From: Planctomycetaceae bacterium
GTDB lineage: Bacteria > Planctomycetota > Phycisphaerae > SM23-33
Direction: 5' to 3'
DNA length: 64,000 nt
Assembly (NCBI GenBank): GCA_039680605.1
Contig: JBDKTA010000033.1
Location: forward strand, 82,463-146,462
Positions 50,647 through 58,714 of this stretch are shown here, in pieces; position 1 is the first letter of the stretch; each line of letters starts with the position of its first letter. The notes beneath the pieces are model-generated. The model saw only the letters and a list, made by a program, of their open reading frames with translations, was not told where the DNA came from and made no database searches. A program made the position numbers and the translations under genes.

Positions 50647-52586
50647 GGGCGGCCCCCCAGCTTCCATGCCAGCAGCACCAGCACCGTCAGGGCCACGTAG
50701 AGAACGTAAAGCTGGTTGCGCCCCTGCTGCACCCACTTGAGCCGCCCGCCCAGCCAGCCCACGGCCATGAACGCCGGCCGAAACGCCCGCCGCATGAACG
50801 GGTCCTCGGTGCGAGTCTGGGCCGAGGCCGACTGCGGCAGCAGCCCCTGCGGGCGCTCGATCGTATCCTTCGTCCCCAGCAGCGCCCGGAACATCGCCAC
50901 CAGCGGCATGGCAAACGACGACGCCGTGTACTGCATGCGCGCGTCCGGGGCAGCGTAACCGCAGTCCCACGTGACGCCCTTGGCCACGCTGCGGCCCTTA
51001 AGCACTCGCCGACGAAGCAGCGCCAGGACGATCACCAGCACGATGAAAGCCGCACCCGCCGCACTGATCCACCACAAGGCCTGCAATGCCTCCGGCGGAC
51101 GCGGAGCCGCGGCCAGTCCCAGCACACTACCACGCAGCGAAGCGACTATCAGCGGCTGGCACAATCCCATCACCACGCACAGCCCCGCCAGAATGATCAT
51201 CGGCACGCGCATCGACGCCGGCGCTTCGTGCGCGGCCGCCGCCTCTTCGCTGCGGGGCGAGCCCAGAAACACGATCCCGAACGCCTTGGCAAAGCACGCC
51301 ACCGCAAGCCCGCCGATCATTGCCAGCGAACCGATTGCCGCCACGGCCGCCCACGCCACGCCGCCTTCCAGCGCCGACAGCGAAGCGACGTAGAGGCAGA
51401 ACTCGCCCACGAACCCGTTCAGCGGCGGCAGCCCGCAAATCGCTGCCGAGGCGATCAAGAACATCGTGGCCGTCGTGCCCATGCGTTTCATCAAACCGCC
51501 CAAGCGGTTGATCTCACGCGTGCCTGTGGCGTGCAGCACGGCCCCGGCCCCCATGAACAGCAGCGACTTGAACATCGCGTGATTAAGCACATGCAGCAGC
51601 GCGCCCGCAAAGCCAAGCACGGCCATCGTGTCATTGCCGCTGCTGCGGCCGATCAGGCCGATGCCGATGCCCAGCGTGATGATCCCGACGTTCTCGACGC
51701 TCGAATACGCCAGCAGGCGCTTGAGATCGTTTTGCGCCAACGCCAGCAGAATGCCCATCACGCCCGAGACCGCCCCGACAGCCACCAGCGTAACGCCCCA
51801 CCACATCGGCGGCGGACCGAGGACCTCAAGCATCCGCAGCAGACCGTAGATGCCCGTCTTGCTCATCACGCCGCTCATAACCGCCGTCACGTGCGACGGG
51901 GCAGCGGGATAGGTTTCGGGCAACCACGCGTGCAGCGGCAGGAATCCGGCCTTGGTGCCAAAGCCGATCACCGCCAGCAGAAAGATCACACCCGCGCCGG
52001 CCGCGTGCGGGTCCATCGCGTCGAACTCCATAGAGCCGCCGCGCCCGCAGAGCAGGAACATCACCAGCAGAAACGCCGTCCCCAGGTGCGTGGCGACCAG
52101 ATACGTCCACCCCGCCCGCACCACCTCCGGGCGATGGTGGTCGAACATCACCAGCAGGAACGACGTCAGCGACATCGCCTCCCACGCCACCAGAAACAGC
52201 ACCGCGTTGCGCGCCGTCACCACGACCCCCAAGGACGCAAACAGCAGCAAATAAAAACACCAGCACGAGCCCAGGTGCGCCCGCCCGGGCCGCAGGTAGC
52301 CACTGGCGTACACCCCCGCCAAGGCGCAGACCAAGCTGATCAAAGACAGGAACAGACCGCTCAGACCGTCCATCGCCACGTGGAGCGAGCCCATCGGCAC
52401 GCTCCAGGGAAGGTTCAAATCCCACTGCTGGCCGATGAAGCCCGCTATCCCGCAAACCAGACCCGCTGCCCCGGCGATTACCGCCACAGCCGCGCCGACA
52501 GTGTTGGCCGATGCGCGACGGCCCAGGAAAAGGCATATCGGCGCCCCCGCCGCCAGCACTGCCATGAAGATGATGTAGATAACCAT
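50643..52586 (-). CDS. HyfB/NuoL-like antiporter-type membrane subunit
   Basis: A 647-aa protein with about 16 membrane helices, the long NuoL/HyfB-type subunit. Conserved: LFLVAWEAMSLTSFLLVMFD (Glu), FGTKAGFLPLHAWLPETYPA (Lys) and KRLLAYSSVENVGIITLGIG. Its C-terminal extension runs amphipathically before the last helix (RNQLYVLYVALTVLVLLAWK). It lies ten bases after the regulator stop, so the regulator and the complex are probably one transcript. The ATG at 52586 follows GAGG. Confidence 0.92.
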   Translation of the reverse strand: MVIYIIFMAVLAAGAPICLFLGRRASANTVGAAVAVIAGAAGLVCGIAGFIGQQWDLNLPWSVPMGSLHVAMDGLSGLFLSLISLVCALAGVYASGYLRPGRAHLGSCWCFYLLLFASLGVVVTARNAVLFLVAWEAMSLTSFLLVMFDHHRPEVVRAGWTYLVATHLGTAFLLVMFLLCGRGGSMEFDAMDPHAAGAGVIFLLAVIGFGTKAGFLPLHAWLPETYPAAPSHVTAVMSGVMSKTGIYGLLRMLEVLGPPPMWWGVTLVAVGAVSGVMGILLALAQNDLKRLLAYSSVENVGIITLGIGIGLIGRSSGNDTMAVLGFAGALLHVLNHAMFKSLLFMGAGAVLHATGTREINRLGGLMKRMGTTATMFLIASAAICGLPPLNGFVGEFCLYVASLSALEGGVAWAAVAAIGSLAMIGGLAVACFAKAFGIVFLGSPRSEEAAAAHEAPASMRVPMIILAGLCVVMGLCQPLIVASLRGSVLGLAAAPRPPEALQALWWISAAGAAFIVLVIVLALLRRRVLKGRSVAKGVTWDCGYAAPDARMQYTASSFAMPLVAMFRALLGTKDTIERPQGLLPQSASAQTRTEDPFMRRAFRPAFMAVGWLGGRLKWVQQGRNQLYVLYVALTVLVLLAWKLGGRP

Positions 52587-52596
52587 CGTGTCGCCT

Positions 52597-53289
52597 CTAC
52601 GCATCCACTGCGGCGACGGCCGATGGGTCGCTCTTTTCCAGCAGCGACGCCTGGAGCAAAAGCTCGTCGCGCGAGGCGCAATCCCTGACCGCCTGGGCAA
52701 AGGCCCCCTCGCGCAGACTGAACGACAGCTTCGACAGCAGGCTCAGATGCGCCTTGATGGTCGGGCTGACGATCGTGAACAGCGTATGGACCGGCTTGTG
52801 GTCGATCGCCCCGAAGTCCACCGGCGTCTCCAGGAAGCACAGCGAGATCATCGGCCGCGGGATGTGCATCACGATCGGGTTGCGCACGTGCGGGATCGCC
52901 AGCCCCTCGCCGATGCCTGTCGAGCCCAGCGACTCGCGGGCCAGCAGCACCTGCAGCAGGAACTCGCGGTCGACATCTTCGCCCAGGGGCATGATCTCGA
53001 CGACGCTGCGAAGCACCGCCGTCTTGTCCGAACCGCCCACGCGGTAGAACACCCCGCCGGCCCTTAGCGCCTCGTGCAGGCTGGGTATGTCGCCGCCCTC
53101 ATCCTCTCTAAGGATGTCCGGCGAGACGCCCAGCCGCTGCGACGTGGCCCACTCCAGCAGCTCGGCGCGGCTGAAGCGGTGTTGGTCTCCGACGCGATAC
53201 GCCGGAAGCTTTCGCTGCGAAATCCAGCGATAGATCGTCTTTTCCGATACGCTCAACAGCGCGGCAGCGTCTCGTACGCCTAGTTTCAT
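52597..53289 (-). CDS. HTH-PtsN (EIIA-fructose-like) fusion regulator
   Basis: A 230-aa two-domain protein. Residues 1-50 are an excisionase/MerR-like winged helix (DAAALLSVSEKTIYRWISQR, YRVGDQHRFSRAELLEWA). Residues about 75-225 are an EIIA-2/PtsN-like domain with the phosphorylatable H134 in GIGEGLAIPHVRNPI. The PTS-type domain suggests that phosphorylation or cellular energy state controls DNA binding. As first gene before the Ehr complex it is the obvious candidate regulator of that operon. The ATG at 53289 is the natural start. Confidence 0.88.
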   Translation of the reverse strand: MKLGVRDAAALLSVSEKTIYRWISQRKLPAYRVGDQHRFSRAELLEWATSQRLGVSPDILREDEGGDIPSLHEALRAGGVFYRVGGSDKTAVLRSVVEIMPLGEDVDREFLLQVLLARESLGSTGIGEGLAIPHVRNPIVMHIPRPMISLCFLETPVDFGAIDHKPVHTLFTIVSPTIKAHLSLLSKLSFSLREGAFAQAVRDCASRDELLLQASLLEKSDPSAVAAVDA

Positions 53290-53313
53290 GGTGCATCCTT
53301 TTGTCCCGAACGT

Positions 53314-53339
53314 TGGACATTCCTGGACAAGGTTGGACA
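53314..53339. promoter_or_regulatory. Three TGGACA direct repeats with a 10-bp period
   Basis: TGGACA occurs at 53314, 53324 and 53334 exactly ten bases apart, on one face of the helix, 25-50 bases upstream of the regulator start. This is the pattern of an operator for a multimeric HTH protein, probably autoregulation and control of the Ehr operon. Reading the minus strand, the repeats are TGTCCA. Confidence 0.6.
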
Positions 53340-53402
53340 ATTTACCACCTAAATTAAAGCCAGTCAAGAATGTGGAATCGAAAAAGTGGCACAGTCCTTC
53401 TG

Positions 53403-55394
53403 TCAATGCCGCGAGCAGCAGGGGCAGGTGCCGCGGTGTTCCTTCTTGCGCGGACCAATCCGGGCGAAGGGGATCGGCTCAAAGCCACTCAGGTGGTTGA
53501 AGACCGGCGCGTCGGCCCTGAGGCACAGGTCGCGATTTTCGGCATCCACAAAGCCTGGATCGGCGTCGGTTGCCCAGTTGTCCGAGACATCGGAGACCTG
53601 CGTGAACTCCTTGGCCACCCAGATCGGCGCCGTCTTGTACAGCACGTTATTGCGGAAGACGTTGTGCTTAGGCCAAGCCGGCTCGTCATCGAGGATCCTG
53701 GCCAGCAGCGGGAATCGCGTCGACCACGGCGGCGTCGTATGCGGGACCGTCGCGAGGTTGTTCCGCAGGTCGTTGCCTTCCTCGGCAAAGTGCGGCGTCC
53801 AGTTCAGCGCGCGGCTGTCGAGCTGCGTATGCACCGGGCAGTCTGCCACGATGTTGTTGGTCAGCACGTTTTGCCGCCCGCCGCCGATGAGAAAGCCGCG
53901 CTGCACCTTGTAGATGATGTTGCCGTGGATGGTCACGCCGCCGCCCAGGTCGTCGACATAGATCGCCACCGCCCCGACCGGGCCCAGGCCGCTGATATCA
54001 TGCACGAAGTTGTACCGCACGATGCATCCGCCCATCGCCCAGTCGCGGCCGGTGCCGATGACGCCCACGTCGCCGGTCTCGCCGCAGACGGAGTGAATCT
54101 CGTTGTACTCGATGATCAGATCGTTGCCGTGGTACTGCACGACCGTGTGCGGACCGTCGTGCAGAAGATTGTGCGCCGCCCGCATCCCCACGCCGCGGAT
54201 CTGGATCGCCGGGGCGTAAGTCCGCTGCAGGCGGCTGAAATGGTGCATATGGCAGTTGGTGATCTGATGCCCTGCCGGCGTGAGAGTCCGGCGGTCGCCG
54301 GCGACGGCGTGCATGCCGAACGTGCCGGTGTACGAAATTTCGCAGCCGTCGACGTGATGGTCGACTCCGCCGCCGACTTGCACCCCGCTGTGGCCGACGT
54401 TGCGGATCGTGCATTCGCTGATCGCCACGCCCCGCCCGCCGACGATCTCGACGCCGTGGCCGCGACCACCTTCGATCGTCAGGCCCTCCAGACGCACGTG
54501 ACTGACGGCGTGCAGCGAGACGATCGGCGCCTTGAGCGTCGAGAGCACGCACGAGCCTTCGCCGAAGGGACCAGCGGGGTAGAAATAGAGCAGCCCGCGC
54601 CGCGCGTCGAGGTAGTACTCGCCGGGGGCGGAGAGTTCTTCCAGCAGATTGTGTACGAAGTACCGCCGATGGCCGTCAGAGTTGAAGCCGTACGTCGTCG
54701 GGGCAGCGAAGCGGATGATGCGGTTTTGCGTGTCGATGGACTCGATGCGCATCGTGTCGTAGGACCAGTCGTAGCACCAGTACCCGCTGGCCCAGACGCC
54801 TTCGTCGAGCTTCCAGCGGCAGGGCCGCTCCCCCTCGTACACGAAACCGCCGGGCTTTGCCGGCCGACCCGGCATGCGCGTGTCGTCCTCGGGATCGACC
54901 ACCTTGACGATCTTCGACCACCCCTCCTTGGGCCACCGCGCCACCACGGCCGGCGCGCCGTCGACAAACAGTTCCATCGCTCCAAACGCCCCTTGGGAGT
55001 AATCCGCCCAGGGCTCGATGCCGCCCACGCCCAGCGCGCCCAGGTCCGCCACCAGCACGTGCGGCGCTGCCGCCGGCTCCAGCCTCGCCAGCGTCCGCGG
55101 ATCGGACACCGGCTTGAACGCCGCCGGCGGAATCACCACCCCGCCCACCAGCCGCGCCGTCTCGCCCTCATACGAGCGATAGGTCACCGGCGCGTCAGCC
55201 GTCCCTGAATCGTCAGCCGTCAGTGAAAAAGACTCGCCAAGGCAGTAAATCCCCCCTCGCAGGAACACGCACGTCCCGCCAGGCTGCTTGAGCTGCCGCA
55301 CAGCCGCGGCAGCGCGAGCAAGAGTGGCAAACGGCGACTCGATCGTTCCAGAGTTGGCATCATTGCCAGCAGGTGAAACAAAGAAAGCGGTCAT
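53403..55394 (-). CDS. Right-handed parallel beta-helix protein
   Basis: A 663-aa protein starting with a DUF1565-like unit (FFVSPAGNDANSGTIESPFA, then TCVFLRGGIYCLGESFSL). Long parallel beta-helix repeats occupy the C-terminal half (VRLEGLTIEGGRGHGVEIVG, ISECTIRNVGHSGVQVGGGV, NNIVADCPVHTQLD). This fold is common in pectate lyases, other polysaccharide lyases, mannuronan epimerases and some GH families. No signal peptide is seen at the ATG at 55394, which is unusual for such proteins. Substrate and activity are unknown. Confidence 0.84.
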   Translation of the reverse strand: MTAFFVSPAGNDANSGTIESPFATLARAAAAVRQLKQPGGTCVFLRGGIYCLGESFSLTADDSGTADAPVTYRSYEGETARLVGGVVIPPAAFKPVSDPRTLARLEPAAAPHVLVADLGALGVGGIEPWADYSQGAFGAMELFVDGAPAVVARWPKEGWSKIVKVVDPEDDTRMPGRPAKPGGFVYEGERPCRWKLDEGVWASGYWCYDWSYDTMRIESIDTQNRIIRFAAPTTYGFNSDGHRRYFVHNLLEELSAPGEYYLDARRGLLYFYPAGPFGEGSCVLSTLKAPIVSLHAVSHVRLEGLTIEGGRGHGVEIVGGRGVAISECTIRNVGHSGVQVGGGVDHHVDGCEISYTGTFGMHAVAGDRRTLTPAGHQITNCHMHHFSRLQRTYAPAIQIRGVGMRAAHNLLHDGPHTVVQYHGNDLIIEYNEIHSVCGETGDVGVIGTGRDWAMGGCIVRYNFVHDISGLGPVGAVAIYVDDLGGGVTIHGNIIYKVQRGFLIGGGRQNVLTNNIVADCPVHTQLDSRALNWTPHFAEEGNDLRNNLATVPHTTPPWSTRFPLLARILDDEPAWPKHNVFRNNVLYKTAPIWVAKEFTQVSDVSDNWATDADPGFVDAENRDLCLRADAPVFNHLSGFEPIPFARIGPRKKEHRGTCPCCSRH

Positions 55395-55558
55395 ACCTGT
55401 ATCCTTTCAAGAATCCTGAGGGCCTCCAAGGCTGCAGCCCGGGCGCCGGCAGATTATACCACCCCCTTGGCTGGCTGCTGTTTTTGCCCGACAATAACGG
55501 ATCGCCTGTGTCACCGTGGAGCCATGGTCCCTTAAGACGGCCGTGGCTGTCTTCCTGC

Positions 55559-55579
55559 GCGCACAACGGAGTTGTGCGA
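55559..55579. repeat. GCACAAC-gga-GTTGTGC hairpin
   Basis: CGCACAAC-GGA-GTTGTGCG, an intergenic copy 52 bases upstream of the next gene. The rest of the 236-base divergent gap (55395-55630) has no other identified signal. Confidence 0.9.
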
Positions 55580-55630
55580 TACGCGAGGCGGCGTGGCGGG
55601 TTTATCATGTCCAGCGAAAGGATTTTCAAC

Positions 55631-57169
55631 ATGAAGAGCATGATCGTGATTTGCGTGATTGCGGCGATGGCGACGGCGGCGGTGGCGGCTGACGCTGCGG
55701 CGCCGACGAGCCCGGGCAACACCGCGCCTTGGAGCGAGAAGAACTTCGTCAACCCACCGCTGAAGTGCATGGAGCGGTATCTGCGGTTTGACGCGTTCCC
55801 GATAGCGGCTTGGTGCTTCCACGGCGACCGGCAGAAGGACCCCAAACGCCGCCAGCCGTACGACGAGTCGTACTGCGAACGGGCCAAGGCCGCCGGGTTC
55901 ACCGTTTTGATCGACGACGACCGGATGCTCGAGCCTTGCCTCAAGACGAACATGCGGTTGATCGTCCCGACGTTCCGCGTCACGCCCGAGCATCTGGCAG
56001 AACGGTTCTTCAACAAGGCCGGCGTCGGCGACCATCCGGCGCTGCTGGGCTTCGTCATGGACGACGACTGCGAGGGATATCGCGGACAAGTGATGCGCAC
56101 CGCGACCGCGCTGAAAGGCACCCACCCGCACCTGGCGGCGTTCATCTCGAAGTATCCCACCGCCAACCCGCGCAACGACACCGACTGCCGCATCCTGGCG
56201 ACCATGAACTACCAGTTCATGAAGGGCAAGGGCGGCGCCTGGTCGCGCATCCGCTACTACGCCGAAATGGAGTACGAGCGGGAAGTCTGCAACAAGGGCA
56301 GCCTGGCGATGTGGCCGATCATCTTCGGTCACTCCTACAGCGAGCATCGCTTCAGCATCACGGCCGGCCTGGCGTACGGCGCCCAGGGATTCATCTACTT
56401 CGCCTACCTGCCCCACAAGCTGCAGTGGATGATCCCCGAACGCCTCGACTTCCACAAGAACTCCGGCGACATCCAGAACTACGCGTGGAAAGTGGTCGGC
56501 CGCCATCTCTGGGGCACGCGAAGCCTGGGCGTGTACCACACCGACTTCCAGGGAGATACTCACAAGAGCGCCCTGAAGTGCGGGCCGGATCAACCCATCC
56601 GCGAGATGGACGATGCCCTTTTTGCCGGCGTACACGTCGTCGAGAGCCGCATGGGCGCCAAGGATGCCAAGACCAACCCGGACTACGTCATGGTCGGCGA
56701 CAAACGCGCCATCCGCGTGGGCGACGACCCGCCGCTGCGGAAGACCTGGGTGGCGTTGGGCCAGACGATCCCACTGGTCGAGATTCTCGACCGCGACGCC
56801 ATGGACCCCAAGGCCCCGCGCAAGTTCTGCCCCGGACGCTACGTGGCCGTGGAACTCAAAGGCGGCGACGGCGTCCTCCTGCGGGCTAACCCCGCCGACA
56901 TCGACAAGGCCCTGGGCGCCGATGCCGCCAAGGCCCTGCTCGCCTTCGCCGCTGAACTGGCCAAAGTCAACGCCGGCGACGCCAAGGCCTGCGACGCCGC
57001 CAAGGCCCAGTCGCAGAAAGTCCAAGCCGCCCTCACCGCGGCTGTGACCGACAAGAAGATCGAATCCGCCCAGCGCGACGCGGTCATGAAGTGCATCACG
57101 GCGGCGATCGAAGGGCTGCGGACGCCCCCGGCGCCGGCACCGGCGCCCCAGGCGAAGAAGCAGGGATAG
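55631..57169 (+). CDS. Secreted protein, probably a TIM-barrel glycoside-hydrolase-like fold
   Basis: A 512-aa protein with signal peptide (SMIVICVIAAMATAAVAADA). The central part has the rhythm of a TIM barrel: AAGFTVLIDDDRMLEPCLKT, LIVPTFRVTPEHLAERFFNK, HPALLGFVMDDDCEGYRGQV, FIYFAYLPHKLQW. The MDDDCEG segment is where an active-site acid might lie. The C-terminal tail is a helical, Ala/Lys-rich region. I recognise no named family. It begins at ATG 55631 with AAAGG upstream; a longer frame upstream is not needed. Confidence 0.7.
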   Translation: MKSMIVICVIAAMATAAVAADAAAPTSPGNTAPWSEKNFVNPPLKCMERYLRFDAFPIAAWCFHGDRQKDPKRRQPYDESYCERAKAAGFTVLIDDDRMLEPCLKTNMRLIVPTFRVTPEHLAERFFNKAGVGDHPALLGFVMDDDCEGYRGQVMRTATALKGTHPHLAAFISKYPTANPRNDTDCRILATMNYQFMKGKGGAWSRIRYYAEMEYEREVCNKGSLAMWPIIFGHSYSEHRFSITAGLAYGAQGFIYFAYLPHKLQWMIPERLDFHKNSGDIQNYAWKVVGRHLWGTRSLGVYHTDFQGDTHKSALKCGPDQPIREMDDALFAGVHVVESRMGAKDAKTNPDYVMVGDKRAIRVGDDPPLRKTWVALGQTIPLVEILDRDAMDPKAPRKFCPGRYVAVELKGGDGVLLRANPADIDKALGADAAKALLAFAAELAKVNAGDAKACDAAKAQSQKVQAALTAAVTDKKIESAQRDAVMKCITAAIEGLRTPPAPAPAPQAKKQG

Positions 57170-57175
57170 CCCGCG

Positions 57176-58291
57176 TTACAGGATCAACATCGCGTCGCCG
57201 TAAGAGAAGAAGCGGTACTTCTCCCGCACGGCTTGCTGATACGCCTGGCGGATCATCCCCACGCCGTCGGTCGAGCCGGGGCTGCAGAATGCCGCCACCA
57301 GCATCAGCAGCGTGCTGCGGGGGAGATGAAAGTTCGTGATCAGCGCGTCGACGGCGCGAAACACGGCTGGCGGATAGATGAAGATGTCCGTCCATCCGCT
57401 GCCGCTGACGAAAAGGGGGCATGGGGCGGCCTGTCGGGCTGAACTCTCGCCCGCACCCCCCGCCGCGTTGGCTGACGCGATCGTCTCCAGCACGCGGACG
57501 GAGGTGGTGCCCACGGCCACGATGCGTCCGCCAGCGGCGCGGGCGGCGTTGAGCCGTTCGGCGGCGGGGGCGGAAAGCTCGTACCACTCGCTGTGCATCT
57601 GGTGGTCGGCGAGGCGGTCGGCCTTGACCGGGGCAAAGGTGCCCACGCCCACGTGCAGCGTCACGCGGACGACGTCGACGCCCATGCCGGCCAACTCGGC
57701 CAGAAGCTCCTGCGTGAAGTGCAGCCCCGCCGTCGGGGCGGCCACCGCGCCGTCGCGGCGGGCATAGACGGTCTGGTACCGCAGGCGGTCCTGCTGGTCG
57801 TCGCAGCGGCCGTCGCGGCGAATGTACGGGGGCAAGGGAACCGTCCCGGCGCGGGCGAGGATTCCGCCGGCGGCCTCAGACGTGGACGTGGCGACCTGCC
57901 AGTGTCCCTGCCCGAGGTTGCGTTGGAGCGTCAGCGAAATATCTTCGGCGTTTTCCAGAACAAGAACCTCGCCGATGCGGCATCGCCCGGCGCCTTTAAG
58001 GAGCACTTGCCACTGCCGGGGCTGGCTCTGGTGGAGAAAGAGCCCCTCGATGCGCCCCCGCGACGCGCGGCGGCAGAAGAACCGCGCCGCCAGCACGCGC
58101 GTGTCGTTGACCACCAGCACGTCGCCGCGACGAAGGAATCGCGGCAGATCGGCAAAGCTACAGCCGCTGAGGCCGCCCCGCGGGCGGTCGAGCACCATCA
58201 TGCGCGACTGCCCCCTCTGCGGCGGGGGAAACTGCGCGATCAGATCGGGCGGCAGAGCGTAGTCGAAATCATTTGTACAGAGCGCTTCCAC
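57176..58291 (-). CDS. queA: tRNA preQ1-34 S-adenosylmethionine ribosyltransferase-isomerase
   Basis: A 371-aa QueA, which uses the ribosyl part of SAM to build epoxyqueuosine at position 34 of tRNA. Family motifs: NDFDYALPPDLIAQFP at the start, VLVVNDTRVLAARF, VAAPTAGLHFTQELLAELAG, THVGVGTF-like LHVGVGTFAPVKADRLADHQ, MHSEWYELS and VGTTSVRVLET. Length is slightly above the usual 340-350 aa. It is convergent with the TIM-barrel-like gene. Confidence 0.95.
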   Translation of the reverse strand: MEALCTNDFDYALPPDLIAQFPPPQRGQSRMMVLDRPRGGLSGCSFADLPRFLRRGDVLVVNDTRVLAARFFCRRASRGRIEGLFLHQSQPRQWQVLLKGAGRCRIGEVLVLENAEDISLTLQRNLGQGHWQVATSTSEAAGGILARAGTVPLPPYIRRDGRCDDQQDRLRYQTVYARRDGAVAAPTAGLHFTQELLAELAGMGVDVVRVTLHVGVGTFAPVKADRLADHQMHSEWYELSAPAAERLNAARAAGGRIVAVGTTSVRVLETIASANAAGGAGESSARQAAPCPLFVSGSGWTDIFIYPPAVFRAVDALITNFHLPRSTLLMLVAAFCSPGSTDGVGMIRQAYQQAVREKYRFFSYGDAMLIL

Positions 58292-58306
58292 AGGTGATTT
58301 ACCTAG

Positions 58307-58325
58307 GTGTTTCCTAGGTGCTTTC
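58307..58325. repeat. Two CCTAGGTG direct repeats
   Basis: CCTAGGTG-ttt-CCTAGGTG lies about 20 bases upstream of queA on its coding strand (reading the reverse), within the AT-richer divergent gap 58292-58495. Possible operator; not otherwise identified. Confidence 0.45.
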
Positions 58326-58419
58326 TCCTATCATTTCCCAAATCTCCTAACAGCGACCGCAACAGTCTACCTTGCGGTAACTTTTTAACAACTAGAAGGT
58401 TACCATCTTCGTCCAACGC

Positions 58420-58439
58420 TTATCCACAAATTGTTCACA
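58420..58439 (+). promoter_or_regulatory. DnaA-box-like pair
   Basis: TTATCCACA (58420-58428), a perfect DnaA box, is followed 11 bases on by TTGTTCACA, a weaker match on the same face of the helix. They lie in the AT-richer gap upstream of the 72-aa gene. No other origin features (dnaA, more boxes, an AT-rich unwinding element) are here, so a regulatory site or chance is more likely than an origin. Confidence 0.4.
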
Positions 58440-58495
58440 GCCGCGGCCTAGTCATCCGATAGAAGCTAGGGCGCCCTTGTTGGCAGGTTTCTTTA

Positions 58496-58714
58496 ATGCC
58501 CCCAAAACACGCAATCGAGTTCGTGGCTTCGCTGCAGACGCTGGACCGCTGCGAGTTGATCCGGCTGCTGCGGGGCATCCAATGCGATTTTGACATGGAC
58601 TTCACCGACGATTTCCTGAACAGCATCAGCGTCGAGCGACTCCGCCACATCCTGACAGCCGCCAGTCTTCACGCCACCAACCTCGGCCCGCATAGTCAGG
58701 CCGGCACATCGTAG
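58496..58714 (+). CDS. Small conserved-looking protein of unknown function
   Basis: A 72-aa acidic helical protein: FVASLQTLDRCELIRLLRGI, then DFTDDFLNSISVERLRHILT. It resembles a small helical-bundle domain but no family is recognised. It overlaps the end of lpxI by 19 bases on the opposite strand. Support for being real is its coding-like composition and its own upstream region; confidence is moderate. Confidence 0.5.
   Translation: MPPKHAIEFVASLQTLDRCELIRLLRGIQCDFDMDFTDDFLNSISVERLRHILTAASLHATNLGPHSQAGTS

Noticed and set aside
45297-52586. Functional [NiFe] hydrogenase
   Set aside because: The large subunit lacks both NiFe-binding cysteine pairs, and no maturation genes are in the window.
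55373-55630. Longer start of the TIM-barrel-like secreted protein
   Set aside because: The extension crosses a palindrome and has no signal peptide; ATG 55631 gives a normal leader with a ribosome-binding site.
58300-58500. Chromosomal origin
   Set aside because: Only one good DnaA box plus one weak one; no dnaA, dnaN or gidA-type neighbours.
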